Assembly: GCA_947464955.1 (NCBI GenBank) | Contig: CANHZI010000033.1 | Span: 1 to 32,687, forward strand | Origin: Oxalobacteraceae bacterium | Lineage (GTDB): Bacteria > Pseudomonadota > Gammaproteobacteria > Burkholderiales > Burkholderiaceae_D | Direction: 5' to 3' | DNA: 32,687 nucleotides | Shown: piece by piece, positions 18,557-27,663 of the stretch | How positions within the stretch are numbered: position 1 is the stretch's first letter | Layout: each line of letters opens with the position of its first letter | Notes under the pieces: model-generated | What the model saw: the letters and a program-made list of their open reading frames with translations, nothing else | What the model was told of the DNA's origin: nothing | Databases searched by the model: none | Translations under genes and position numbers: made by a program

Positions 18557-20929
18557 TCAGGCTGCAACTCGGAAACGAGAGACCGAGTTCTTCAATTCTT
18601 CAGCTAACTTAGACAAGTCCTTAATGGACATAGAAGTTTGTTGAGTACCATTTTGCGTTTTTTCAGTGATGGTCAAGATGTGCTCAATATTCTGCGCAAC
18701 GCCATTCGCTGAGGTCGCTTGCTGTTCTGTAGAGAGTGAAATACCTTGAATCAGTTCCGCGAGACGGTTTGAAACGCTACGGATCTCAGACAACGCAGTA
18801 CCCGCAGCATCTGACAATTTAGCTCCCTCAACCACACCCTGTGTTGATTTTTCCATCGCGGCTACCGCGTCATGGGTATCTGTTTGAATCGTACGAACCA
18901 AGGCACCGATCTGTTTCGTCGCTTCCGCTGAACGTTCCGCAAGGCGCTGAACCTCTTCCGCAACAACTGAGAAGCCTCGACCTGCTTCACCCGCTGATGC
19001 CGCTTGAATCGCCGCATTCAACGCCAATACGTTGGTCTGTTCGGTAATGTCAGAAATCAGTTCCGTGATCTCACCAATCTCTTGTGAAGATTCACCGAGA
19101 CGTTTAATACGCTTAGATGTTTCTTGAATTTGTTCACGAATCTCGTTCATGCCCTTAATCGTGTTCTCTACCGCTAAGGCCCCTTGCTCTGCCGCAGCAA
19201 CTGACTGACGCGCAACCTCTGCGGATTCATTCGCAGATCGTGAAACCTCAGTAATGTCATTCGCCATCGTGGTAATCGCTTTACCCGCATCCACAATCTC
19301 ACGTGCTTGTTGATGTGACGCTTCCAACAGTTCATCGGAAATACTTTGCGCTTGCATAGACGCTGAAGTAACTTGAACTGCCGTTGTCGTAACACGACCT
19401 ACCAGACCACGCAACTCTTCCACCGTGTAATTAACGGAGTCGGCGATCGCACCCGTGATGTCTTCAGAAACCGTCGCTTGAACCGTCAAGTCACCGTCCG
19501 CCACTTCTTGCAATTCATTCATCAATCGCAAAATCGCAGCCTGGTTTTGTTCATTAATTGCGTTCGCTTGTTCCTCTTGTTTTTGCGCCAATTGCATTTG
19601 CGCATCGGCCTCGAGACGTCGTTGGTTAGCTTCTTTAGTACGATTACGACTGTCTTGCAACAGAACCACCGCAATACCAGCAGCAGAAATCAGCGCCATC
19701 ACCGCCGTTACCATCAACAGCCAGAAAGAAAGATTGGTTGTATCTTGTTGTTTAACGTAAGTTTTTTCCAATTCAGAAATCTTTTGCTTTAACACTTCGT
19801 TTTCATTAAAGATGGTTTGCTCAGCTTCTTTAGCAGCGATAAACTCGGCCAACTTCACGAGAATATTGTCAACACTCTTCTTATAATCAACGAATGCTTT
19901 TTGCAGTTCACCTAACTTCGCGCGCGTTGCTGGTTCTTTAGTTGCCGGCAATTTCAAGATTTCACTACCATTCAAGAATCCTTCTACCAAATCGTAGAAC
20001 GTATTCGCATCTTTACCGAGCAAGAAAGCTTTTTCAGCATTAATACCTTCGGTTGTCATAAATTCCGCGGCGCTTCGCGCCAAACGCTGAGTCAACATAA
20101 CTAACTGACCTGACGCAACAATCGCTTGTGCTGATGCACCGTTTTGAACTTTTTGCGCTTGTACTTCATCGGACAGACTAGCCAAAGTTGGGGACAACAA
20201 GTTCATGCTTTCCAAATCTTCACGGAAACCATTCAACTCTTTCTTTGTTTTGAGGATAGTAGAAGCCGCTTTATTCGAGTTATTCCATGCGGTCTTGGTA
20301 GATTTGAGAACCGTGTCAAGCGCAGAACTTGGGGTTGATACGGAACGGCCGTTGTACTCACCACCGTTGATCAACACGTTCAAGTTTGCGTTAATCGCTT
20401 TTTGACTTTCCTCTAATTGAGTAAACGCGATAGGCTTACCGTAAATCGCATTCGGCGCCGCTTTACCAATACGCTGGGAGTGCATCAAAATCTCACCAGA
20501 AATCTGCGCCTGGGTAGAAATCAATTCTGATTGTTTCGCATTGAGCCAAACGAAAACCGCGCTCAGCAAGAGGCTGACGCCCATGGCAATCAACAAATAA
20601 CGAATTTGTCGTTGCAAGGACAAGTGACCAATCAAAGGCAAACGAATGTCGCGGCCTTTTTCAAAAGCATCACCGATCAAAGTCGCATCTACGCGATTAA
20701 TGGTGCTGTCTTCTAATGGAATTTCTTCGTTAACTGGAGCCTCTGGAGAGAGACTCGCTTTTTCGTCCTCGGAAACCATACGCACATTTTGTGCCTCTTC
20801 TATGGCCAATTCAGCTGGGATAGCGGCATCCGCAACAGGCTCCATCGCAACTTCCGAAGGTTTGTTCGCAAAGTCCAAATCTTGAACTTCTTGATCCTCT
20901 GTCGACTGTGTTTGATTATTCAATGCCAT
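18557..20929 (-). CDS. pilJ: Methyl-accepting chemotaxis protein PilJ
   Basis: The 790-residue receptor of the Pil-Chp system. TM1 lies at about residues 111-129 and TM2 at about 396-420, enclosing a periplasmic region with two PilJ-type helical segments ([13 protein letters not shown] and [12 protein letters not shown]). HAMP and a signalling hairpin follow; its tip contains [48 protein letters not shown] ribosome binding site precedes ATG 20929. The first roughly 100 residues are an extra cytoplasmic, acidic, low-complexity segment; P. aeruginosa PilJ (682 residues) starts almost at TM1. No pilK methyltransferase gene lies between pilJ and chpA, unlike in P. aeruginosa. The receptor probably feeds pilus-borne surface signals to ChpA. 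Confidence 0.95.
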   Translation of the reverse strand: MALNNQTQSTEDQEVQDLDFANKPSEVAMEPVADAAIPAELAIEEAQNVRMVSEDEKASLSPEAPVNEEIPLEDSTINRVDATLIGDAFEKGRDIRLPLIGHLSLQRQIRYLLIAMGVSLLLSAVFVWLNAKQSELISTQAQISGEILMHSQRIGKAAPNAIYGKPIAFTQLEESQKAINANLNVLINGGEYNGRSVSTPSSALDTVLKSTKTAWNNSNKAASTILKTKKELNGFREDLESMNLLSPTLASLSDEVQAQKVQNGASAQAIVASGQLVMLTQRLARSAAEFMTTEGINAEKAFLLGKDANTFYDLVEGFLNGSEILKLPATKEPATRAKLGELQKAFVDYKKSVDNILVKLAEFIAAKEAEQTIFNENEVLKQKISELEKTYVKQQDTTNLSFWLLMVTAVMALISAAGIAVVLLQDSRNRTKEANQRRLEADAQMQLAQKQEEQANAINEQNQAAILRLMNELQEVADGDLTVQATVSEDITGAIADSVNYTVEELRGLVGRVTTTAVQVTSASMQAQSISDELLEASHQQAREIVDAGKAITTMANDITEVSRSANESAEVARQSVAAAEQGALAVENTIKGMNEIREQIQETSKRIKRLGESSQEIGEITELISDITEQTNVLALNAAIQAASAGEAGRGFSVVAEEVQRLAERSAEATKQIGALVRTIQTDTHDAVAAMEKSTQGVVEGAKLSDAAGTALSEIRSVSNRLAELIQGISLSTEQQATSANGVAQNIEHILTITEKTQNGTQQTSMSIKDLSKLAEELKNSVSRFRVAA

Positions 20930-21007
20930 TACTAACTCTCCTAAACGATTTAAAAGCTACGCTTTTTCTATTGTGCTTATTAGTGCTTAAAATACTTATT
21001 AAATCTC

Positions 21008-21589
21008 TTACAATCCAATATGCAAAAAATTGTTGTCTTGTACCAGCAAGGTTAAACTCAATTGCCACCATTCGTTTCCATCAGCATCAACGAAGCGGTT
21101 AAGTAACCAAGGTTTTGCTGCAGTATCCTCTTCATGCTCAATCAATTGCATTTCATCAACATTGCGTAGACCAAGAACCTTCGAAACTAACAGACCACTG
21201 TTAAAGGCCAGTGCATTTGCGAAAGCCAGTACACGGCACGAAGAATCAACTGAAGTCGGCTCGCCACCACCAAATCGAGAAAAATCGATGACGCTGGTCA
21301 AGCTACCACGGACATTTGACACACCTAAGTACCAATCTTTGGTAAGAGGTACTTTAGTCATATTGCCAGCCGTTACAATTTCACCCGCCTCTTTCAGGTC
21401 AATTAAGTAACGCCCTTTGCCGATTAAGACACCTAACTGATTCGCACGGATGTGAGAACCAGCTTTCGCTGCCTGCATGCGCTCCATGAGCTGCGTTTGA
21501 AAGTCACGTAAACGCGCACGGCGACCAACAGCATTCGCCTTGGTCGTAGTTACTTCATTCGGTGATTCTTCGCGAAGATTCTCTGTCAT
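21008..21589 (-). CDS. pilI: CheW-like adaptor PilI
   Basis: A 193-residue protein with a CheW domain over about residues 45-175, recognisable from SHIRANQLGVLIGKGRYLID, TKVPLTKDWYLGVSNVRGSL and SVIDFSRFGG, in which YLGVSNVRGSLTSVIDF is the classic CheW beta-strand core. It would couple PilJ to ChpA at the inner membrane. It begins 12 bases after pilH and is followed by pilJ after 78 bases, so it is probably in the same transcript. Confidence 0.92.
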   Translation of the reverse strand: MTENLREESPNEVTTTKANAVGRRARLRDFQTQLMERMQAAKAGSHIRANQLGVLIGKGRYLIDLKEAGEIVTAGNMTKVPLTKDWYLGVSNVRGSLTSVIDFSRFGGGEPTSVDSSCRVLAFANALAFNSGLLVSKVLGLRNVDEMQLIEHEEDTAAKPWLLNRFVDADGNEWWQLSLTLLVQDNNFLHIGL

Positions 21590-21601
21590 AAATCAGACCA
21601 C

Positions 21602-21967
21602 TTAGCCTAACGCTGCAATTTTTGCCAATAATTCTTGAGGGTCAATCGGCTTAACCAGATAGTCTCTAGCACCTTGACGCAAGCCCCAAATACGATCCGT
21701 TTCCTGATTTTTGCTTGTGCAAATGATGACTGGAACATCTTGCGTATCCGGGTCACGCGAGATCGCGCGCGTGATTTGGAAACCGTTCTGACCTGGCATC
21801 ACAACATCCATCAAGATCAGCTGTGGTTTATCAGCCTTAATCTTTAACAGCGCATCTTCACCATTTTCAGCCGTTGAAACAGAAAAACCATTCTTCACCA
21901 AAATATCAGTCAAGAAATAACGCTCTGTCGGGGAGTCATCAACGATGAGAATTTTTTGTATTGCCAT
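21602..21967 (-). CDS. pilH: Response regulator PilH (single receiver domain)
   Basis: A 121-residue stand-alone CheY-like receiver. The acidic pair VDDS (D10, D11), phospho-acceptor D54 in LILMDVVMPGQNGF, the T/S switch residue in VIICTSKNQ and the KPID lysine are all present. Its position between pilG and pilI, plus the MAIQKILIVDDSPTERYFL start, marks it as PilH. In P. aeruginosa PilH is associated with pilus retraction and dampening of the signal. There is no output domain, so it acts by protein contact or as a phosphate sink. Confidence 0.92.
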   Translation of the reverse strand: MAIQKILIVDDSPTERYFLTDILVKNGFSVSTAENGEDALLKIKADKPQLILMDVVMPGQNGFQITRAISRDPDTQDVPVIICTSKNQETDRIWGLRQGARDYLVKPIDPQELLAKIAALG

Positions 21968-21994
21968 TTTCTTACCTCAAAATATATTACTAAG

Positions 21995-22396
21995 TTAATT
22001 AGTTGCAACAGACGAAGTGTATTTTCGCACTGTTTTCAATAAGCTATCTTTCGTAAATGGTTTAGTCAAATACTCCTCTGACCCAACCATTGCACCTCGA
22101 GCCCGATCGAATAAGCCATCTTTTGATGACAACATGATCACTGGCGTATCCCTAAATTTCGCACTTTTCTTAATCAAAGCACAAGTTTGGTAACCATCCA
22201 AACGCGGCATCAAAATATCGCAAAAAATTAGGTGTGGATGCATGTCGTTAATCTTGGCCAGCGCATCGAAACCATCCTCTGCCAATACGACCTTATATCC
22301 GACCTGTCCCAAAAAGATTTCAGCTGAGCGACGAATAGTGCTGCTATCATCGATCACCATAATCCTTAAATTTTCGTTACCTGTTGACGTTGACAT
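21995..22396 (-). CDS. pilG: Response regulator PilG (single receiver domain)
   Basis: A 133-residue CheY-like receiver, the first gene of the Pil-Chp cluster. Acidic residues IDDSST (D16, D17), phospho-acceptor D60 in IFCDILMPRLDGY, switch serine in VIMLSSKDG and the lysine in LTKPFTKDSL are visible. In P. aeruginosa PilG promotes pilus extension and activates the adenylate cyclase CyaB. It is separated from pilH by 27 bases. A plausible promoter lies just upstream. Confidence 0.93.
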   Translation of the reverse strand: MSTSTGNENLRIMVIDDSSTIRRSAEIFLGQVGYKVVLAEDGFDALAKINDMHPHLIFCDILMPRLDGYQTCALIKKSAKFRDTPVIMLSSKDGLFDRARGAMVGSEEYLTKPFTKDSLLKTVRKYTSSVATN

Positions 22397-22416
22397 GAGC
22401 CTATCTCGGAATGAAA

Positions 22417-22445
22417 AGAATAATTACCACACTGCACTGTAACAA
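22417..22445 (-). promoter_or_regulatory. Candidate sigma-70 promoter of the pil-chp operon
   Basis: On the minus strand TTGTTA (22440-22445) and TATTCT (22417-22422) are separated by 17 bases and end about 20 bases before the pilG start codon. Each hexamer matches consensus at four positions. It would allow pilG-chpA expression independent of the rubredoxin gene. Confidence 0.35.
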
Positions 22446-22579
22446 AATTTATCAAGCTTGCACCAATTTTTTGATTGAATCCACACTATGAAACAACAAT
22501 TTTTGACTTACGCCTATCAATCCATCAGGAATTCAAAAGACTCAAAGCATCAAACCGAGTCAACTCAAAAAAGTTATGC

Positions 22580-22750
22580 TTACACTGGCACCATATCAAA
22601 GTCTTCTTTTCTCGCGCCACATTCGGGACAAGACCAATTCAAAGGAACGTCTTCCCAACGAGTACCCGGAGCAATACCGTCTTCTGGCATCCCTGCTGCC
22701 TCATCATAAATCCAACCACAAATCAAACACATCATTGTTTTGTATTCCAC
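22580..22750 (-). CDS. rubA: Rubredoxin
   Basis: A 56-residue iron-cysteine electron carrier, readable in full from GTG 22750 to TAA 22580. The four iron ligands sit in two C-x2-C motifs: MCLICGW (C8, C11) and CPECGA (C41, C44), 30 residues apart as in bacterial rubredoxins. The signature [20 protein letters not shown] lies between them. The GTG start is preferred because AAAGGA lies 9-10 bases upstream and the resulting [14 protein letters not shown] start matches the family. An in-frame ATG occurs five codons later. It lies upstream of pilG on the same strand and is divergent from hemL. The electron-transfer partner is unknown. Confidence 0.94.
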   Translation of the reverse strand: MEYKTMMCLICGWIYDEAAGMPEDGIAPGTRWEDVPLNWSCPECGARKEDFDMVPV

Positions 22751-23164
22751 ACCGCATATTCCTTTAAGTTAACGACTTTCAAATTGTGATCAGTTAAAAT
22801 TCGACCATCTTCTACGCTTGTCGATTATTTATGTTTACACAATGCATCGACTACTGCCGATGAGCAAAGCAAAGGATAAACAATCTTGTGCTTTTGTTCC
22901 ACAAAAATGATACTTGGTTTACGTTACAACAATCTGAAATGAGAGTATTGACAGCAACACTTAGGAACGCTAAACAAAATGAGCCCGCGATCAGTTTCGA
23001 GTCATGTCAGTCGAACCCAAGCTAAACAAACCAATTTCAAAGCCTGACTTAAATGGCGAGGAAAGCATAACAAAGTGCCCCAACATAACGAGAGTCGAAG
23101 GTTTCCTCTAAATCAGTCGAACACATTCAATTTCAAAACATTCTATTTTTAACAGTAAAAGCCC
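22751..23164. other. Divergent intergenic region between rubA and hemL
   Basis: This 414-bp gap holds no convincing gene on either strand. It contains the rubA ribosome binding site (AAAGGA on the minus strand) and a candidate hemL promoter. A 10-bp direct repeat TCAGTCGAAC occurs at about 23008 and 23114. In some betaproteobacteria a thiD gene lies near rubredoxin and hemL; no trace of it is seen here. Confidence 0.6.
22948..22976 (+). promoter_or_regulatory. Candidate hemL promoter
   Basis: A perfect -35 hexamer TTGACA (22948-22953) is followed after 17 bases by TAAACA (22971-22976), a weak -10. If used, hemL would have a leader of about 180 bases. Confidence 0.35.
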
Positions 23165-24454
23165 ATGTCAAAGAACGATACCCTGTTTCAACGCGCGCAA
23201 ATTACAACCCCAGGTGGAGTGAACTCACCAGTTCGCGCTTTTCGCTCCGTAGGCGGCACGCCTCGCTTTATTCAACGCGCGGAAGGCGCCCATTTTTGGG
23301 ATGCCGACGACAAACAATATATCGATTACATCGGATCATGGGGTCCAGCAATCCTTGGTCACGCCCACCCAACTGTCATTAAAGCGGTGCAAGAGGCGGC
23401 GGCATTAGGACTAAGCTTTGGCGCCCCTACCGAAGGCGAAATCATGATGGCGGAGGAGATTTGCAAGTTAGTACCTTCGATAGAGCAAGTTCGATTAGTC
23501 TCAAGCGGCACTGAGGCCACCATGAGCGCCCTAAGATTGGCCCGCGGCGCAACAAAACGTGACAAGATTATCAAATTCGAAGGCTGCTACCATGGTCATG
23601 CCGACTCTTTATTGGTTAAAGCTGGCAGTGGCCTCCTTACCTTTGGCAACCCTACTTCCGCAGGTGTGCCAGAGGATTTCACCAAACACACGCTAGTCCT
23701 TGACTACAACAATTGTGAGCAACTTGAAGCCGCGTTCAAGGAATTTGGTGATCAAATTGCATGCGTGATCGTGGAGCCAGTTGCTGGCAACATGAATCTA
23801 ATCAAAGCCACGGATGCCTTCTTGCAGACCATGCGCCGCTTATGTGACGAATCGGGAAGCATCTTGATTTTTGATGAAGTCATGTGCGGCTTTAGAGTTG
23901 CACTAGGTGGAGCACAATCCCTCTATGGCATAACGCCAGATCTCACAGCACTTGGAAAAGTGATTGGTGGCGGCTTGCCCGTTGCAGCGTTTGGTGGCAG
24001 GGCAAGTATCATGAAACATCTTGCCCCCCTGGGCGGCGTCTATCAAGCGGGCACGCTATCCGGCAACCCTGTAGCCGTGGCAGCTGGCTTGACGACCTTA
24101 AAACTTATCCAAGCACCTGGTTTTTATGACGAACTCAGTAGATCAACCAAGCGTTTGTCTGATGGATTCACCGCGCTTGGCAAAAAATATGACATATCTT
24201 TCTGCGCCGATGCAATCGGTGGCATGTTTGGCATTTACTTCAGCAAGGAGATTCCTTCGAGCTACAGCCAGATGATGCAATCCGATACCGCAAGTTTCAA
24301 CCAATTCTTTCATTTGATGCTTGACCAAGGAGTGTATCTCGCTCCTTCCGCATTCGAGGCTGGCTTTGTTTCTATCGCCCACTCAGATAGCATTATCGAT
24401 CGCACTTTGGCGTACGCAGAAAATGCTCTTAAAAGCCTGGGCAAGCCCAAATAA
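23165..24454 (+). CDS. hemL: Glutamate-1-semialdehyde 2,1-aminomutase
   Basis: A 429-residue PLP enzyme of the class III aminotransferase fold. It converts glutamate-1-semialdehyde to 5-aminolevulinate in the C5 pathway of tetrapyrrole synthesis. The N-terminal signature [19 protein letters not shown], the [19 protein letters not shown] segment, the cofactor aspartate in [12 protein letters not shown] and the Schiff-base lysine K265 in [17 protein letters not shown] are all present. Length is that of typical HemL (about 427). It is divergent from rubA and closed by its own hairpin. It supplies the pathway that ends with HemH in this window. Confidence 0.97.
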   Translation: MSKNDTLFQRAQITTPGGVNSPVRAFRSVGGTPRFIQRAEGAHFWDADDKQYIDYIGSWGPAILGHAHPTVIKAVQEAAALGLSFGAPTEGEIMMAEEICKLVPSIEQVRLVSSGTEATMSALRLARGATKRDKIIKFEGCYHGHADSLLVKAGSGLLTFGNPTSAGVPEDFTKHTLVLDYNNCEQLEAAFKEFGDQIACVIVEPVAGNMNLIKATDAFLQTMRRLCDESGSILIFDEVMCGFRVALGGAQSLYGITPDLTALGKVIGGGLPVAAFGGRASIMKHLAPLGGVYQAGTLSGNPVAVAAGLTTLKLIQAPGFYDELSRSTKRLSDGFTALGKKYDISFCADAIGGMFGIYFSKEIPSSYSQMMQSDTASFNQFFHLMLDQGVYLAPSAFEAGFVSIAHSDSIIDRTLAYAENALKSLGKPK

Positions 24455-24469
24455 GTTTCTCGACAACCT

Positions 24470-24510
24470 AAAGGCATGAATTGTACAACTAACAGAAATT
24501 CATGCCTTTT
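24470..24510 (+). terminator. Terminator after hemL
   Basis: AAAGGCATGAATT (24470-24482) and AATTCATGCCTTT (24497-24509) form a perfect 13-bp stem around a 14-base loop, 16 bases after the hemL stop. The T tract is only four bases, so termination may be moderate. The flanking A and T runs make it nearly symmetric. Confidence 0.7.
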
Positions 24511-24870
24511 GAGTACACTAGATTTTTACACAAATGCAAGATCAGCTCAAAGTGTAAAAAGCACTTCCCACATACTTTGCCAAGCAACTTACTTGTAAAA
24601 TCCACTTAAAAATTACATGTAAATGGGTTGTTACATGTAAAAAATAAGGATTTGTGTCAAAAACGTGAAGTTAGGCGCTTAAAATGTGCATGGCACAAGT
24701 TTTGCTTTCACTGCATTGTCAAATTCACACCCCTCATGAGAGCGACAATACCACTTTTATAAAATCTGTGAATTTTTGCAAAATACATGCCACAAACTAA
24801 AGAACGCCCTGTAACTGTCGATAAAATTCTGATATCTTCCTCGCAACCAAACTCGAACCTTTTGAGAATT
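24511..24870. other. Non-coding region upstream of the lapE-like gene
   Basis: About 360 A/T-rich bases without a convincing gene. It contains the TTAC(A/T)TGTAA boxes and a TATAAA at 24758-24763 that could be a -10 element, although no good -35 lies 17 bases before it. An in-frame ATG at 24787 would add 28 residues ahead of a clean signal peptide and is considered non-initiating. Confidence 0.5.
24589..24640. promoter_or_regulatory. Three tandem TTAC(A/T)TGTAA boxes upstream of the lapE-like gene
   Basis: Two perfect 10-bp palindromes TTACATGTAA lie at 24613-24622 and 24631-24640, and a one-mismatch copy TTACTTGTAA at 24589-24598. Start-to-start spacings are 24 and 18 bp. They sit about 230-280 bases upstream of the lapE-like ATG in an A/T-rich gap with no gene. 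Repeated palindromes of this kind are typical operators for a dimeric regulator; none is assigned. Confidence 0.5.
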
Positions 24871-26745
24871 ATGCAATTTAAATTACAAAAAATAAGCCTC
24901 GCCATTAGTCTGCTCAGTATTTCTATAGCAGCAAGCGCGCAGGTTCAAACTCTCAAAGAAGTTACGCAAAAAGCTGTTTCAACGAATCCGGAAGTGCTAG
25001 CGAAATGGCATGCCTTTCAAGCGACATCCTCGAGTCGAGATGCTGCCAGCGGCGCCTACATGCCCAGCATTAACTTGAATGCTGATGCTGGCCGCGATAA
25101 TCGAGAAACCCGTTTGGGGAAAACAGAGTTAAACAGGACGTCAACGAGTCTCAGCCTAAATCAAATGCTGTTCGACGGTTTTCTCACACGAAATCAAGTC
25201 AAGCAGCTCGACCATTTGAAACAAGTGCGCCTCTATGAGTTATTTGACACTTCCGAGACTATTGCACTTGAGGTAGTTCGCGCTTATGCAGACGTGGTTC
25301 GCTACCGAAAACTAGTCACCCTCTCTGAAGATAATTATGTGCGCCATCGCGCTGTGTTTGAACAGATACAAGCAAAATCGAAGGCTGGGGTTGGACGCAG
25401 GGTCGATTTGGAACAAATCTCTGGACGTCTTGCCCTCGCGGAAGCAAACCTCATCACCGAAACCTCGAATTTGCATGATGTGAGCGTTCGATTTCAACGT
25501 TTAGTGGGTACGATGCCAAGTAAAGACTTGGAATCACTAACACTATTTACGAATGGCGCCCCCGGCAATATTGTTTCCGCACTCAATAATGCATTTGCTA
25601 AGCACCCTGCACTCCTTGCAAGCATGGAGAATATCGCTTCGGTAAATAGTGGTTTGAATTCACGTCGTTCAGCTTTTCAACCTAGACTCGATCTCAAAGC
25701 ACGAGCAGAACGTGGAAATAATATTGATTTCATTAGCGGACGAACTAACAACAACACCGCTGAAGTGGTATTAAGCTGGAATCTGTTCAATGGCGGCGCA
25801 GACAAAGCAAGGGTTCAGGAGGCGGCTGACCAATTAAATTTAGCCAAAGACTTGCGTGACAAAACTTGTCGCGACATCAGACAAACTTTGTCAATTGCCT
25901 ACAATGATACTAAAAAGTTAACCGATCAATTGGGTTTCTTAGATCAGCATCAACTCTCGATTGAGAAAGCACGTGATGCCTATCGCCAACAATTTGAGAT
26001 TGGACAGCGTTCTTTGCTCGATTTGTTAGATACAGAGAACGAATTGTTCCAAGCAAAACGAGCATTTACCAATGCAGAAGTTGACCTCTACTTGGCGTAT
26101 GCAAGAACACATGCTGGCATGGGACAGCTGAACTCTATTTTGGGAATTAATAATCTCTCAAACAAAGATGAAGCGCAAATGAACAAATCTGAAATCAGCG
26201 AGTACTCCGCGAACTGTCCTTCAGAAGCGCCGCAACTTTATATCGCAGACAAAGCAGCATTAAATCAACGCGCGACCGAGATTATTGGTACTTTGATCCC
26301 GCCAAAATCAGAGAAACCAACAAGCGCACCTGAACCGATCGTCGAGACAAAACCCGTCGTTTCAGCACCCGGCTCACCAAGCTCAAATCAGATCGCTGCT
26401 GCACGTACCAGTATCTTGAATTCGCTGAAGGGTTGGAGAGAAGCATGGATAAGCATGGACCCTGACAAGTATTTCGGCTTCTACAGCGAAAAATATACAT
26501 CTCGAGATTCTTGGAGATCCGCACGCCGAGCACGTCTGCTAGGCGCGCAGAAGATTAGCTTAGAATTGTCAGATATTAAATTTACTATGCAAGACGAAAA
26601 ACATGCCACTTCATCTTTCCGTCAAGACTATAAATCGACCTCGTACCAAGATACTTTGCAGAAAACCCTTTACTGGGAAGAGATCAACGGTCGTTGGCAG
26701 ATCGTGAACGAAATTGTATCGGGCCCTAACGCTCGTCAATGGTAA
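24871..26745 (+). CDS. lapE: TolC-family outer-membrane secretion protein with C-terminal NTF2-like domain (LapE-like)
   Basis: The ATG at 24871 opens a signal peptide (MQFKLQKISLAISLLSISIA) with an ASA-Q cleavage site at 23/24, so it is preferred over the ATG 28 codons upstream; the mature start is followed by TLKEVTQKAVSTNPEV, typical of TolC proteins. Two TolC repeats follow, with RTSTSLSLNQMLFDGFLTRNQV and AEVVLSWNLFNGG as the beta-barrel strands, and GQRSLLDLLDTENELFQAKR near the end (about residues 25-430). After a Pro/Ser-rich linker (about 470-510) comes an extra domain at about 516-618 (LKGWREAWISMDPDKYFGFY ... LYWEEINGRWQIVNEIV) that resembles the NTF2/SnoaL-like Cds6 C-terminal domain. 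TolC itself lacks this. With lapG, lapD and the adhesin gene adjacent, it is probably the outer-membrane channel of the adhesin's type I secretion system. A terminator follows it. Confidence 0.88.
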   Translation: MQFKLQKISLAISLLSISIAASAQVQTLKEVTQKAVSTNPEVLAKWHAFQATSSSRDAASGAYMPSINLNADAGRDNRETRLGKTELNRTSTSLSLNQMLFDGFLTRNQVKQLDHLKQVRLYELFDTSETIALEVVRAYADVVRYRKLVTLSEDNYVRHRAVFEQIQAKSKAGVGRRVDLEQISGRLALAEANLITETSNLHDVSVRFQRLVGTMPSKDLESLTLFTNGAPGNIVSALNNAFAKHPALLASMENIASVNSGLNSRRSAFQPRLDLKARAERGNNIDFISGRTNNNTAEVVLSWNLFNGGADKARVQEAADQLNLAKDLRDKTCRDIRQTLSIAYNDTKKLTDQLGFLDQHQLSIEKARDAYRQQFEIGQRSLLDLLDTENELFQAKRAFTNAEVDLYLAYARTHAGMGQLNSILGINNLSNKDEAQMNKSEISEYSANCPSEAPQLYIADKAALNQRATEIIGTLIPPKSEKPTSAPEPIVETKPVVSAPGSPSSNQIAAARTSILNSLKGWREAWISMDPDKYFGFYSEKYTSRDSWRSARRARLLGAQKISLELSDIKFTMQDEKHATSSFRQDYKSTSYQDTLQKTLYWEEINGRWQIVNEIVSGPNARQW

Positions 26746-26764
26746 ATAGACCGATAGTCATCAT

Positions 26765-26794
26765 GCCCACAAGTTCTCTTGTGGGCTTTTTTTT
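26765..26794 (+). terminator. Rho-independent terminator after the lapE-like gene
   Basis: GCCCACAAG, loop TTCT and CTTGTGGGC form a perfect 9-bp GC-rich stem followed by eight T (26787-26794). It lies 20 bases after the stop codon, so lapG-lapD are probably transcribed from a separate promoter in the 26795-26929 gap, where TAGAAT (26853-26858) is a possible -10. Confidence 0.95.
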
Positions 26795-26929
26795 GTTAAG
26801 TCGACAAACAACAGCATAATCAAATGTTTCCAAATTGCAGCATGAATTCTTGTAGAATAAGTACCACGTACAGGACGATGCACAATCCTACTCAAATCAC
26901 CGACCACGCTCGAAGATTGCAAACGCAAA

Positions 26930-27610
26930 ATGAAATGCACATTCAACTTCAGGATGTCTTGCTTTACGCTGCTTTTGCTTATTTTGATTTCCGTTCACTG
27001 TTTAGTTCATTCCGGCGTAAACACCGAAAAGCTCCGCAATTCAATTCGGCAACTGGGTGGAAACGAGCAAACCTTCAATGAGTGGCTCACATTAATGTCG
27101 AGCCTTAACGATCAAAGCGTAGAGGTGAAATTACAAAAGGTAAATGGTTACTTCAACAAGAAACTCGCCTACTTTGAAGATATCGAAATTTGGGGGCAAT
27201 CGGATTACTGGGCGTCGCCTTTAGAGAGTATGGCAAAGAATAAGGCTGACTGCGAAGACTTCGTGATTGCCAAGTACTTTAGCTTGCGTAATTTGAATAT
27301 TCCGGACTCCCAACTTCGTCTGGTCTACGTTAAAGCAAAAATTGGCGGACCGAATAGCAGCATACAGCAAGCTCATATGGTTCTCGCTTTTTATCCAAAT
27401 GTCGATGGAGAGCCGGTAATCTTAGATAATTTGATCACCGATATTCGTCCTGCGGCTAGGAGAACGGACTTGAGCCCTATTTTTAGTTTTAACAGCCAAG
27501 GTATTTTTGCCGGTGTTGCCGGCAACGCGCAAATGGGGCCTGGAGGAACGAGCCGCCTCTCGAGATGGCAAGACTTACTAGATAAAGCTCGTAAAGAAGG
27601 GTTTGAATAA
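26930..27610 (+). CDS. lapG: LapG-type periplasmic cysteine protease (transglutaminase-like)
   Basis: A 226-residue member of the bacterial transglutaminase-like cysteine proteinase family. An N-terminal hydrophobic segment (about residues 9-28) directs it to the periplasm. The catalytic triad is C108 (KADCEDF), H149 (QAHMVLAF) and D166 (VILDNL). The acidic residues D107 and E109 beside the cysteine match the calcium-binding positions of P. fluorescens LapG. The 17-residue His-Asp spacing is the same as in that protein. LapG cuts the N-terminal part of a large adhesin and releases it from the cell; calcium is needed. It lies 53 bases upstream of lapD, its presumed inhibitor. The ATG has only a weak ribosome binding site. 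Confidence 0.93.
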   Translation: MKCTFNFRMSCFTLLLLILISVHCLVHSGVNTEKLRNSIRQLGGNEQTFNEWLTLMSSLNDQSVEVKLQKVNGYFNKKLAYFEDIEIWGQSDYWASPLESMAKNKADCEDFVIAKYFSLRNLNIPDSQLRLVYVKAKIGGPNSSIQQAHMVLAFYPNVDGEPVILDNLITDIRPAARRTDLSPIFSFNSQGIFAGVAGNAQMGPGGTSRLSRWQDLLDKARKEGFE

Positions 27611-27663
27611 GAAGTATCGAAGGCAAACAGCAACATTTTAAATTTGCAATAAAGGGACGCATT

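Noticed and set aside
12185-18612. Many plus-strand open frames of 60-135 codons opposite chpA
   Set aside because: They lie antisense to a continuous 2224-codon gene with clear domains, have low-complexity composition and no recognisable motifs; they are shadows caused by the codon bias of chpA.
22500-22570. Possible terminator after rubA
   Set aside because: Only a 5-bp stem (GACTC/GAGTC) with a 13-base loop and four T; too weak to list.
22475-22789. Three overlapping plus-strand frames between pilG and hemL
   Set aside because: They overlap the rubredoxin gene on the minus strand, which has all four cysteine ligands and a good ribosome binding site.
23008-23123. TCAGTCGAAC direct repeat upstream of hemL
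   Set aside because: Two copies of a 10-mer about 106 bp apart with no symmetry; not enough to claim a site.
24787-24870. Upstream ATG adding 28 residues to the lapE-like protein
   Set aside because: The extension is polar and would bury the signal peptide that begins exactly at ATG 24871.
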